Assembly: GCA_022824525.1 (NCBI GenBank)
Contig: JAJDZT010000050.1
Span: 1-64,000 of the forward strand
Reading direction: 5' to 3'
From: Silicimonas sp.
Lineage (GTDB): Bacteria; Pseudomonadota; Alphaproteobacteria; Rhodobacterales; Rhodobacteraceae
Length of the DNA: 64,000 bases
Below, one piece after another: positions 8,464 to 16,520 of the stretch. The notes beneath the pieces are model-generated. The model ran no database searches and was not told the DNA's origin. It was given only the letters and a program-made list of their open reading frames with translations. How positions within the stretch are numbered: the first letter of the stretch is position 1; each line of letters begins with the position of its first letter. A program made the position numbers and the translations under genes.

Positions 8464-9897
8464 CTAGAGTCCCTTGGCCTTATAACTTGCCGCGACGCGA
8501 TCGATCGCAACGATGTAGGCCGCCGTGCGGAGGTCGGATACATCGTCCCTCTCGTGCCAGACCTCGCGCATGGCCTGGTACGCGCCGCGCATCGTGTCGT
8601 CGAGACCGGAACGCACCAACTCCAACTCGCCAGCACCGCGAAGGTACTTTTCCTTGAAACCCGGTGACAGCGTCCAGCCGATGCCACTGTCCTTCGAGAG
8701 ACGCTCCAATTCATCAACGACCAATTGGTGGCGAGATTCTTCCTGCCGACGCTGCATCCGACCGAAACGGATATGGCTGAGGTTCTTGACCCACTCGAAA
8801 TAGGACACCGTCACACCGCCCGCATTTGCGTACATGTCTGGGATAATCACGACACCCTTGTTTCTCAGGATTTCGTCGGCACCCGCCGTCACTGGTCCGT
8901 TGGCGGCCTCGATGATCAACGGTGCTTTGATCCGATCTGCATTGCCAAGGTTGATCACGCCTTCCAGCGCGGCAGGGATCAGGATATCGCATTCATGTTC
9001 GAGGACGGCCCCACCGTCTTCGCCATAATGGGTGCTGTATCCTTTCACCCCGCCATGGCTTCGGATCCATTGGCTGACTTTCTCGACATCGAGCCCCGCC
9101 TCGTCCACCAAAGCGCCATCGCGTTCGATGATGCCAATGACTTTGCAGCCATCTTCTTCGCTTAGGAACTTGGCCGCATGATAGCCCACATTGCCTAGCC
9201 CCTGAACGATGACGCGCTTGCCTTCAAGCGATCCGGTCAAGGCCGCCTTGGCGACATCCTCGGGATGGCGGAAGAATTCCTGCAGCGCGTATTGCACCCC
9301 CCTGCCCGTGGCTTCGACCCGGCCCTGGATACCACCCGCGTGCGGTGGTTTGCCGGTGACGCAGGCGCGCGCGTTGATATCGGTGGTGTTCATTCTGGCG
9401 TATTGGTCCGCCATCCACGCCATTTCACGCTCGCCCGTGCCCATATCGGGCGCCGGGACGTTCTGCGCGGGATCGATCAGGTCGCGCTTGGCCAATTCGT
9501 AGGCAAAGCGCCGCGTGATACGCTCCAGTTCGTCCTCGTCCCATTCGCGGGGATCAATGCAAAGCCCCCCTTTCGAGCCGCCAAATGGCGTTTCCACCAG
9601 CGCGCATTTGTAGGTCATCAGGGCCGCCAGCGCTTCGACTTCATCCTGATTGACGGCAAGAGCGTAGCGAATGCCCCCCTTCACGGGCTCCATGTGCTCC
9701 GAATGCACGGAACGGTACCCGGTAAATGTCTTGATCTCCCCTCTGAGCTTCACGCCAAACCGGACCGTGTAGGTCGAGTTGCAGACCCTGATCTTGTCCT
9801 CGAGACCGGGCGGCAGTTCCATCAGCGACACGGCGCGATTGAACATCAAATCGACGCTTTCCCGAAAGCTCGGTTCCTTTAATGCGTTGCCGTCCAT
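8464..9897 (-). CDS. Glu/Leu/Phe/Val family dehydrogenase (NAD(P)-dependent glutamate dehydrogenase type)
   Basis: 477 residues. Catalyses reversible oxidative deamination of an amino acid, probably glutamate to 2-oxoglutarate and ammonia. The N-terminal ELFV domain holds the conserved EPVKGGIRY and the catalytic-lysine region YKCALVETPFGGSKGG. The C-terminal Rossmann domain has VIVQGLGNVGYHAA. The chosen start is the ATG at 9897 (MDGNALKEPSFRESV), which has GGGAGGAG seven bases upstream; the longer frame to 9942 has no such site. Substrate choice between glutamate and branched amino acids cannot be read with certainty. Confidence 0.9.
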   Translation of the reverse strand: MDGNALKEPSFRESVDLMFNRAVSLMELPPGLEDKIRVCNSTYTVRFGVKLRGEIKTFTGYRSVHSEHMEPVKGGIRYALAVNQDEVEALAALMTYKCALVETPFGGSKGGLCIDPREWDEDELERITRRFAYELAKRDLIDPAQNVPAPDMGTGEREMAWMADQYARMNTTDINARACVTGKPPHAGGIQGRVEATGRGVQYALQEFFRHPEDVAKAALTGSLEGKRVIVQGLGNVGYHAAKFLSEEDGCKVIGIIERDGALVDEAGLDVEKVSQWIRSHGGVKGYSTHYGEDGGAVLEHECDILIPAALEGVINLGNADRIKAPLIIEAANGPVTAGADEILRNKGVVIIPDMYANAGGVTVSYFEWVKNLSHIRFGRMQRRQEESRHQLVVDELERLSKDSGIGWTLSPGFKEKYLRGAGELELVRSGLDDTMRGAYQAMREVWHERDDVSDLRTAAYIVAIDRVAASYKAKGL

Positions 9898-9970
9898 GTT
9901 GTAGCTCCTCCCAAAGCATGTTCCGCGCTTGCCTTGTTTCAAACAAAAGTAAAACTTCGGAAAACCAAGA

Positions 9971-9982
9971 CTTGATCAAGTG
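9971..9982. promoter_or_regulatory. Perfect 12-base palindrome upstream of the dehydrogenase
   Basis: ACTTGATCAAGT is fully self-complementary and lies about 75 bases upstream of the dehydrogenase ATG, in the 280-base divergent gap shared with the Tad-like genes. A regulator site is plausible; the protein is unknown. It contains TTGAT and ATCAA fused without the four-base spacer, so it is not a standard FNR box. Confidence 0.35.
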
Positions 9983-10095
9983 ATAACGCGATTGTCGCCG
10001 ATCTTTGTGCAATTTTCATCCACCGAATGTATTGGTTCGCGAAACCCCTTTAAATTAAGGCTATTAGAGGTCGCGCCGCCGAAGTTTCGCCATAA

Positions 10096-10109
10096 TTGAT
10101 TTGTATCAA
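10096..10109. promoter_or_regulatory. Perfect FNR/FnrL-type box
   Basis: TTGATTTGTATCAA matches the TTGAT-N4-ATCAA consensus of FNR-family oxygen sensors in every defined position. It is centred about 75 bases before the start of the vWA/Tad-like gene at 10178. The rest of the 9898-10177 gap shows an AT-rich patch near 10050 but no gene. Binding is inferred from consensus only. Confidence 0.65.
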
Positions 10110-10177
10110 ATGACGAGTATTACGCCTGTTCACGCGCGAGCAGGCCGCTTTTGGAACAATTCATGTGAGGGTCCAAA

Positions 10178-11977
10178 ATGGTGTCGAACAAGGCGGAACG
10201 GGTTATGGAACTTGCGGCCTCAACCGGGCTCAGGACCTTTCGGGACGACGATCGCGGCTCACTGACAATTTTCGGTGTTTTCGTATTTATCATGATCCTC
10301 ATGATCTGCGGTGTGGCCGTGGATATGATGAATTATGAAAAAGAACGCGTTGCCGTTCAGAACACGCTCGATACGGCCATTGTCGCCGCCACGCGCCTCA
10401 ATCAGGACGCCGACACCGATGAAGAGGTTCGCGCGCTCGTGAAGGACTACTTCACTAAGGCCGGCTATGACGAAGATATCGTTTCCGTCTTCCCGAACAT
10501 CGAAGTTCCGGCTGGCGGCGACGAAGAAACGTTGCGCACGGTGTCAGCCGTCGTGGATTTCGACCTTGATACGATGTTCCTGAACATGGTTGGCGTCGAA
10601 AGCCTTCCGGGTGCCGTCGGTGGTGGCGCGCGCGAAGGTCAGCAGCTGATCGAAATCGCGCTGGTTCTCGACATTTCCGGCTCCATGGGCTGGGGCGACA
10701 AGCTTCAGAACATGAAAGATGCGGCCAAGGAATTCGTCACCTTCGTCCTTGATAACAACGGCAAGGACCGGGTGATGATTTCGATCATCCCATACAACAT
10801 GCAGGTTCAGATGAGCGAAGACCTTATGGCTCGCATCGACTGGAACAACCCGCGGACGGAAGTCACACCTGCCCCGGCACATCCGGGTGCGATCTCGGAA
10901 TACTTCCCGGCAAACGGTTCGGCGCGCTGCGCCCGCTTCCTCGATGCCGACTTTGATACACGCAGGCTGGCGGCTTCTACGCTCGGGCTGGAACGTTCGG
11001 CCAAGTTTGCACCGGGCAACTGGAGCTACGACGTTCCAAACGCGAATGGCTTCTGGTGTGGCGAAGGCTACCCCGAGATGATGCTTTACCAGAACGACGA
11101 GACCAAACTGCATGCGCATATTCAGTCGCTGACGGCCCGCGGCATGACCGCTATAGACTACGGCATGAAGTGGGCAACCGGCGTTCTTGATCCGTCGTTC
11201 CGTCCGGCAGTGCAGGGCATGCTTGCCGACACGCAGCAAAAGAAGGCCGACGCACAGGCATTTGCGGACTCCGAAGGCACACCCTATGTGGCTCCGAGTG
11301 ACGCATGGCTTGTGCCGGACACGGTCGCCGGTCACCCTGTCGACTTCGGAACGCCCAACGTTTTCAAATACATCGTTGTCATGACCGACGGTGCCAACAC
11401 GCAGCACAAAGACCTGAAAGACGAGTTCAAGTCCGGCCCCACACGCATCTGGTGGTCCGAAACGCTGTCGCAGGAATTTGACTCGAGTGGCGTACAGAAC
11501 GACGGCTTCCTTGTCGAAATGCCGGGCAATAGCGAAAGCGAGCGTTGGTATCGCCCCCGTTCGCCCAGCACGACGGGTGACGACAGCTATCTTTCTCAAA
11601 GCGCTTTCGACCTGCTGACGGATGTCGAGCAGTGGGACTATCACCGCGTCTACAACCGCTTCAGCGTGCGGAACGTGGCCGACTACTTCTTCCGCAACGA
11701 CACGGACGCGCGCGATGCACACCGCAACGCGGAAATGGACACAGGCGGATATGGTACGGCCGATGCCAACCTCTGGCGTATCTGTAAGGAAGCGCAACGT
11801 GGTGGTCAGATCGACGTCTTCGCAGTTGCCTTTGAAGCACCGGCAGGTGGTGTGACGGCCCTGCAGAACTGCGTCGAGAACAAGCCTGGCAAATTCTTTG
11901 ATGTGGCGGGCACGCAGATCAGCGACGCGTTCAAAGTGATCGCATCCGAGATCACCAAGCTGAGGCTGACACAATGA
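10178..11977 (+). CDS. TadG-like pilus assembly protein with vWA domain
   Basis: 599 residues. After a basic stretch, residues 22-50 give a TadE/TadG-type N-terminus (DDRGSLTIFGVF followed by one hydrophobic helix), so the protein is anchored with most of it outside the cytoplasm. A von Willebrand factor A domain follows, with the MIDAS motif DISGSM at 165-170, a GMTAID Thr and VVMTDGAN, so the metal site looks intact. Tad systems assemble Flp pili used for surface attachment. It is first of three genes and overlaps the next one by ATGA. No Flp pilin, TadA ATPase or secretin lies nearby, so this is a satellite pseudopilin set. Confidence 0.85.
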   Translation: MVSNKAERVMELAASTGLRTFRDDDRGSLTIFGVFVFIMILMICGVAVDMMNYEKERVAVQNTLDTAIVAATRLNQDADTDEEVRALVKDYFTKAGYDEDIVSVFPNIEVPAGGDEETLRTVSAVVDFDLDTMFLNMVGVESLPGAVGGGAREGQQLIEIALVLDISGSMGWGDKLQNMKDAAKEFVTFVLDNNGKDRVMISIIPYNMQVQMSEDLMARIDWNNPRTEVTPAPAHPGAISEYFPANGSARCARFLDADFDTRRLAASTLGLERSAKFAPGNWSYDVPNANGFWCGEGYPEMMLYQNDETKLHAHIQSLTARGMTAIDYGMKWATGVLDPSFRPAVQGMLADTQQKKADAQAFADSEGTPYVAPSDAWLVPDTVAGHPVDFGTPNVFKYIVVMTDGANTQHKDLKDEFKSGPTRIWWSETLSQEFDSSGVQNDGFLVEMPGNSESERWYRPRSPSTTGDDSYLSQSAFDLLTDVEQWDYHRVYNRFSVRNVADYFFRNDTDARDAHRNAEMDTGGYGTADANLWRICKEAQRGGQIDVFAVAFEAPAGGVTALQNCVENKPGKFFDVAGTQISDAFKVIASEITKLRLTQ

Positions 11978-12648
11978 GGCCCACCAGCATGTTCTCTCTT
12001 CGTAAAAAGTCTGTCCGGTTTGGACGCCGTGAGGACGGCAGCGCGACCATCGAGTTCGTGATCCTATTCCCCATGTTCATGTTCCTGTTCCTGATGGGGT
12101 TCGAATCCGGCCTCTACATGATCCGGAACGTGATGCTGGAACGCGCGGTCGATATCTCCGTCCGTGATATCCGGCTCGGCAACGGTCGTGTGCCGGAATT
12201 CGCAGCTCTCAAGGAGAACATCTGCGACGATGTTCTGGTCATTCCGAACTGCAAGGACTCGATCCACATCTACATGCAGGAGATCGAAATCACGCCGGGC
12301 GCTGTTGCTTCCAAAACGGGCGATTTCCGCTGCCTGAACCGGTATTCGACGGACCCGCAGTTCGACGCTTCGGACTATGATGTCGGTCAGGCAAACACGA
12401 TGATGCTCGTTCAGGTCTGCGCCTCGGTACATCCCTACTTCCCGTCCACGGGTATTGGGCTTGGCCTTCGTCGCGACGTGCTTGGTGGCGACTACGCTAT
12501 CGTGGCCAGCACTGCATTCGTCAACGAACCGGGCACCCGTGCCATGGCGGTGTACAACCCGCCAGATGGCAGCGGTGGCGGAAGCGATGATGGCAGTGGC
12601 GACAGCTCCGGCGACGGCGACGGCACCACTGATCCGAGCACGAACTGA
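11974..12648 (+). CDS. TadE-like pseudopilin protein
   Basis: 224 residues. Residues 19-50 carry the TadE signature: a charged lead (RREDGSATIEFVILFP), with the conserved E after the processing-type site, then a hydrophobic helix. The extracytoplasmic part has cysteines at CDDV, NCKD, FRCL and QVCA that could form disulfides. The C-terminal tail of about 28 residues is almost entirely Gly, Ser, Asp and Thr. It overlaps the vWA gene start-to-stop and is followed 14 bases later by a second TadE-like gene, so the three are made together. Confidence 0.85.
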   Translation: MRPTSMFSLRKKSVRFGRREDGSATIEFVILFPMFMFLFLMGFESGLYMIRNVMLERAVDISVRDIRLGNGRVPEFAALKENICDDVLVIPNCKDSIHIYMQEIEITPGAVASKTGDFRCLNRYSTDPQFDASDYDVGQANTMMLVQVCASVHPYFPSTGIGLGLRRDVLGGDYAIVASTAFVNEPGTRAMAVYNPPDGSGGGSDDGSGDSSGDGDGTTDPSTN

Positions 12649-12662
12649 GCGGGGAGAGTATC

Positions 12663-13289
12663 ATGAAGAGCAAACTGACATCCCGTTTCCTTCGTTCTGA
12701 ACACGGCAGCCTCTCCATCGAAGCGGTTCTGGTCGTACCGATCCTCGCCTGGGCGATCACGGCGACCTTCGTCTTCTTCGACGCCTTCAAGACACAGTAC
12801 ATCTCGCAGCGCGCGACCTACACGATCGCGGATATGCTGTCGCGGGAGGAAACACCGGTCGATGCGCCGTACCTCGCATCCCTGCACGAAATGTACGATT
12901 ACCTGTCCAATGGCGATGGCGCCAATACACTGCGCGTCACCGTTGTGGAGAGGAAGACGGACGAGGACACCGGAGAGCCTTACCTGGACCTCGTCTGGTC
13001 CGAGGGCGTCAATGTCCAAAAATATGTGAACCTGAGCGTGATCGAAGATCGCATTCCGAACATTTCGGTCGGCGAACAGTTGATCGTCGTTGAAAGTGAA
13101 CAGGAATGGAGTCCCGCCTTTGGCGTGGGACTGGCGGATTACAAGTTCTACGAGATCGCGCTGGCCCGTCCCCGTTTCTCTCCGAAGCTTTGCTGGGAAA
13201 CGACGGCTGGGTGTACGACCCCACCTGTCGGATCACCCGGCGGCTCGGCTGATGATGGCGACCCAGACTTGGGTGGCGGTACCGGCTAA
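12663..13289 (+). CDS. Second TadE-like pseudopilin protein
   Basis: 208 residues. The N-terminus HGSLSIEAVLVVPILAW is a TadE-type motif with the glutamate at the usual place and one hydrophobic helix (about 19-40). The exported part contains two cysteines near the end and closes with a Gly/Asp/Ser-rich tail resembling that of the preceding protein. A ribosome site GGGGAGAG precedes the ATG. It is the last gene before a strong intrinsic terminator. Which of the two TadE-like proteins serves as TadE or TadF cannot be decided. Confidence 0.82.
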   Translation: MKSKLTSRFLRSEHGSLSIEAVLVVPILAWAITATFVFFDAFKTQYISQRATYTIADMLSREETPVDAPYLASLHEMYDYLSNGDGANTLRVTVVERKTDEDTGEPYLDLVWSEGVNVQKYVNLSVIEDRIPNISVGEQLIVVESEQEWSPAFGVGLADYKFYEIALARPRFSPKLCWETTAGCTTPPVGSPGGSADDGDPDLGGGTG

Positions 13290-13297
13290 CGAGATCA

Positions 13298-13327
13298 AAC
13301 CCGGCCCTCGCGGCCGGGTTTTCCTTT
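13298..13327 (+). terminator. Intrinsic terminator of the Tad-like operon
   Basis: AACCCGGCC at 13298-13306 pairs perfectly with GGCCGGGTT at 13312-13320 around a CTCGC loop, followed by TTCCTTT. The T-rich end overlaps the stop codon of the converging gene at 13326. Classic rho-independent form for plus-strand transcripts. Confidence 0.88.
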
Positions 13328-13808
13328 AGAGGTACTTATCGAGGGTCCCGTCTTTTGCCGCCGTCAAAAGCTCGGCCATGCCGCGGGCCTCTCCGCCTCT
13401 GACAACCCCACCTACGCCGATGAAGCGACCGCGCTGCCACCAGAGACCGGGCGACCAACCTGCCCCCCTTGGTTCCTTCAGCTTGACCAGAAACCCGTTG
13501 GACGGCTTGAAAGCGAATGCACCTCGGTCAACGCCTTCCACGTTCGAGATCTCGGTCAAAACGCGACCTGACCCGGTCCGAAGCTCCGTACGTGTCAGGA
13601 CAATCGTGTCTTCCGTGGCGCGCCACAAACGAATTGCAACAACGAGTGCCACGAGCCCGGCCACGAGAAACGCCAGAGACCACAGGTTCTGCATCTCGAA
13701 TACGAGGCTCAAAAGCAAAATGCCAAGTCCGGCAATGCTCCCTGCCCCGAGCACGCGCCTTGGCAAAGAAGCCGCGATTGTCAGAATGGTATCTTCGCTT
13801 TGGTCCAC
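13326..13808 (-). CDS. Conserved-looking two-helix membrane protein of unknown function
   Basis: 160 residues starting at a GTG (13808). Two adjacent hydrophobic segments (about 20-38 and 42-60) form a hairpin; the rest is a soluble domain with LTRTELRTGSGRVLTEI and KEPRGAGWSPGLWWQRGRFIGVGG, a pattern reminiscent of small membrane-bound PH-like proteins. I do not recognise a named family. It converges on the Tad-like operon and is divergent from the lipoprotein gene. No clear ribosome site precedes the GTG, so the start is uncertain. Confidence 0.65.
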   Translation of the reverse strand: MDQSEDTILTIAASLPRRVLGAGSIAGLGILLLSLVFEMQNLWSLAFLVAGLVALVVAIRLWRATEDTIVLTRTELRTGSGRVLTEISNVEGVDRGAFAFKPSNGFLVKLKEPRGAGWSPGLWWQRGRFIGVGGVVRGGEARGMAELLTAAKDGTLDKYL

Positions 13809-13912
13809 TTGCGCTCAGTTCCCTTTTCTCGGCCAAGCCCTATACGCAGCGTTCCGCCAAGACCAGAGGCGAAACGCTGGCCAAGTCGGGACGCGCTGGA
13901 TACTGTCTGGCC

Positions 13913-14182
13913 ATGTACAGGCTTGCCACCTTTTGCCTTCTCGCACTTGCCGCCTGCGGCAGTTGGCCGGATGCGGGAGGTGCGCCGATGTCGCGCAGCG
14001 CGGAGAACTGGCCGACTCTTTTGCCTTTGGACGGGTTGGTGGAGACTGGCCAAGTGGCCGAGGCCACCGACGACGAAGCGAATGCACTTCGCAATCGCGC
14101 CAACGGACTGCGGGCCCGCGCCGCCGTTCTTCGGAGCGATGCGTCCGATATGGAAAGCTTGCGCGCACGCCTGGCCCGCTAA
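13913..14182 (+). CDS. Small lipoprotein
   Basis: 89 residues from the ATG at 13913. A short lipoprotein signal peptide ends in the lipobox LAAC, with C16 as the acylated residue, followed by GSWPDAGG. The mature part (about 74 residues) has a Pro-rich lead and an Ala/Arg-rich C-terminal helix from residue 46 with heptad-like spacing. Function is not recognised. The open frame extends well upstream, but the signal sequence fixes this start. It precedes hom by 98 bases and may share its transcript. Confidence 0.75.
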   Translation: MYRLATFCLLALAACGSWPDAGGAPMSRSAENWPTLLPLDGLVETGQVAEATDDEANALRNRANGLRARAAVLRSDASDMESLRARLAR

Positions 14183-14280
14183 AGCCTCAATTGGTCCGAA
14201 AAGTCCGGCAGATCTGCCCAAAGGAATTTGCGCCCTTCTCTGTGACAGGCTAACAGGCTGAAAACGTTCGAGAGGCCCTT

Positions 14281-15567
14281 ATGTCCAATCCCCTCCGCCT
14301 TGGTATCGCAGGTCTTGGCACCGTCGGTGTCGGCACAGTGCGCATCGTTCAGCGGCAAGCCGCGCTTTTGACTGCTCGGACAGGTCGGGACATCACGATC
14401 AGCGCCGTATCTGCGCAAACTCGCGACAAGGACCGTGGCGTCCGCCTTGGCGACTACGCCTGGGAAGACGATCCGGTGGCCTTGGCACGCCGCGACGACG
14501 TCGATGTCTTTGTCGAGCTGATAGGTGGCGAAGATGGCCCGGCAAAGGCGGCCGTTGAAGCCGCGATCGAAAGCGGAAAGCATGTGGTAACGGCCAACAA
14601 GGCCTTGTTGGCGATGCATGGTCAGGCACTGGCAGAAGCGGCAGAGGCGCAAGGGGTCACGATCCGCTTCGAAGCCGCCGTTGCAGGAGGGATTCCCGTC
14701 ATAAAAGCGTTGACGGAAGGCCTTGCCGGAAACGAGATCACGCGCGTCATGGGCGTCATGAACGGGACCTGCAATTACATGCTGACCCGTATGCAGAATG
14801 ACGGTCTTTCCTATGACGCCGTGTTCAAGGAATGCGAGGAACTGGGCTACCTTGAAGCCGATCCAACCCTCGACGTTGGTGGGATCGATGCAGGCCATAA
14901 ACTCGCGATACTTTCTGCCATCGCTTTCGGCACACAGGTTGATTTCGATGCGCTGACCATCGAGGGGATCGAACGGGTCACGATCGAAGACATCGAACAG
15001 GCTGCGGACATGGGTTACCGCATCAAGCTGCTCGGGGTCGCACAAATGTCGGGGCGCGGTCTTGAAGCGCGCATGACGCCTTGCCTCGTTCCTGCCAGTT
15101 CACCGCTTGGCCAGCTGGAAGGCCCGACCAATATGGTTGTTCTGGAGGGGGACAGCGTTGGTCAGATCGTGCTGCGCGGTGCCGGCGCTGGCGAAGGACC
15201 AACGGCCAGTGCGGTCATGGGGGATGTCTGTGATATCGCCCGCGGACTGAACCTGCCGGTCTTCGGCGTGCCCGCTGCCGAGTTGAAACCTGTTGCGAAA
15301 AGCAACCAAGCCTCACCGTCGTCCTACTACATCCGAATGGAGCTGTTCGACAAACCCGGCGCACTTGCGCGCGTCGCGACTGTCATGGGCGATGCAGGGA
15401 TATCGATAGACAGGATGCGCCAATACGGACATAGCAGCGAAAATGCTCCGGTATTGATCGTGACCCATAAGGCGGCCAAGGACGCTCTGGATACAGCGCT
15501 TGCGGCCTTGCCCGGCACTGGTGTTCTGGCCTCGGAACCGGTGGCACTTCGGATCGAAGACGCCTGA
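14281..15567 (+). CDS. hom: Homoserine dehydrogenase
   Basis: 428 residues. Reduces aspartate semialdehyde to homoserine, the branch point to threonine and methionine. The Rossmann motif GIAGLGTVGVGTV is at residues 8-20. The catalytic domain has the ANKALLA and GGIPVIKAL motifs and the family signature around MNGTCNYML. A C-terminal ACT domain (about 350-425, SSYYIRMELFDKPGALARV) is the likely site of threonine feedback. It is a monofunctional enzyme without an aspartokinase fusion. Confidence 0.96.
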   Translation: MSNPLRLGIAGLGTVGVGTVRIVQRQAALLTARTGRDITISAVSAQTRDKDRGVRLGDYAWEDDPVALARRDDVDVFVELIGGEDGPAKAAVEAAIESGKHVVTANKALLAMHGQALAEAAEAQGVTIRFEAAVAGGIPVIKALTEGLAGNEITRVMGVMNGTCNYMLTRMQNDGLSYDAVFKECEELGYLEADPTLDVGGIDAGHKLAILSAIAFGTQVDFDALTIEGIERVTIEDIEQAADMGYRIKLLGVAQMSGRGLEARMTPCLVPASSPLGQLEGPTNMVVLEGDSVGQIVLRGAGAGEGPTASAVMGDVCDIARGLNLPVFGVPAAELKPVAKSNQASPSSYYIRMELFDKPGALARVATVMGDAGISIDRMRQYGHSSENAPVLIVTHKAAKDALDTALAALPGTGVLASEPVALRIEDA

Positions 15568-15607
15568 CATTCAGGATTCCTTAGCTTCTTTGCGTTACCC
15601 GCACGCT

Positions 15608-15925
15608 ATGAAGTACCGTGCGCGCAGACGGGTCACATCCTTCGACGTCACTGTCTCGGCAGATGGTGGAAAACGGCCTGCGTCCATTGCCGACATCACG
15701 GAAAGTGGCGCGCGCCTTCGGCTTGAGTATGGCAACCTGGAAGAAGGTACACTGGTGGCCATCGCCATTCACGGGCAGGATTGGTCAGCGCAGGTCATCT
15801 GGAACAAAGAAGGCGAATGCGGCGTCGCGTTCGATCAGATTCTGCCGCTCGACGTTCTTGCCGCGGTCAACCGATCTCTCCACAGGCCAAGCGCTGGCAA
15901 GAAAAAACGTTTCCTAATGCAGTAG
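15608..15925 (+). CDS. PilZ-domain protein (probable cyclic-di-GMP binder)
   Basis: 105 residues from the ATG at 15608, which opens with MKYRARRRV, matching the Arg-rich RxxxR half of the PilZ binding motif. The second half, (D/N)xSxxG, appears as DITESG near residue 28. The rest fits a single small beta-barrel with a basic C-terminus (GKKKRF). It is a stand-alone PilZ domain, so probably an adaptor acting on another protein. It follows hom by 40 bases. Confidence 0.8.
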   Translation: MKYRARRRVTSFDVTVSADGGKRPASIADITESGARLRLEYGNLEEGTLVAIAIHGQDWSAQVIWNKEGECGVAFDQILPLDVLAAVNRSLHRPSAGKKKRFLMQ

Positions 15926-15931
15926 CTTCCT

Positions 15932-16501
15932 TCAGAAAACAAAGCGCCATATGCCGGAACTTGCGGCTTCCATGGCCAGAAAGACTGCGCTTGCCACCCT
16001 GATGCCCATGTGGCGAAACCGCTGCCACAGAACGACAACGCAGCCGACGGAAAGAACGAACTCCATCGGGCCGACGATCCCGGCATATGCCCGGTTGTCC
16101 CAATAACTGACTGGGCTTTCAAAGACCCAATCGGACGCGGGCCAGAAATGCATGCGTGCGTCGTGGGTGTGAAGCGGAAAATCAAGCGCAAGGTGCAGCA
16201 AAGCCGCCCCTGCAAAGGCAATCACCCATAGCCATCGACGCCAAAAGGCAACCGCGAACAAGAGCCCCCAAATTATGAAGCTGTTGTCGATTGCAAAGAC
16301 CTGCTGCCACGCGTCGGAATAGTAGTATTCACGAAAGACCGTCTCAGCCGGGATGCCCATCATCCAGATTGAGACAATGACCATAACGTACAGCGAGACG
16401 TCGGGCGCCATTGCACCGAGAAGCGCCGCCATATACGTGCCCTTGAGGCCAGATCGCGAAAAAACTGCTGTACCTACAAGGAGATGCGCGGGCGTGTTCA
16501 T
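15932..16501 (-). CDS. Membrane protein resembling YdjM-type metal-dependent hydrolases
   Basis: 189 residues with about five hydrophobic segments. It starts MNTPAHLLVGTAVF, and MAPDVSLYVM and HLALDFPLHTHDARMHFWP supply the His and Asp residues typical of the small membrane-bound putative hydrolase group that includes YdjM. The family function is not established. It ends six bases from the end of the converging PilZ gene and starts 20 bases from the end of the acidic PopZ-like gene, probably on the same transcript. Confidence 0.65.
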   Translation of the reverse strand: MNTPAHLLVGTAVFSRSGLKGTYMAALLGAMAPDVSLYVMVIVSIWMMGIPAETVFREYYYSDAWQQVFAIDNSFIIWGLLFAVAFWRRWLWVIAFAGAALLHLALDFPLHTHDARMHFWPASDWVFESPVSYWDNRAYAGIVGPMEFVLSVGCVVVLWQRFRHMGIRVASAVFLAMEAASSGIWRFVF

Positions 16502-16520
16502 GCAACACGACTCGTCCGGA

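Noticed and set aside
9971..9982. ACTTGATCAAGT as a second FNR box
   Set aside because: The half sites lack the required four-base spacer.
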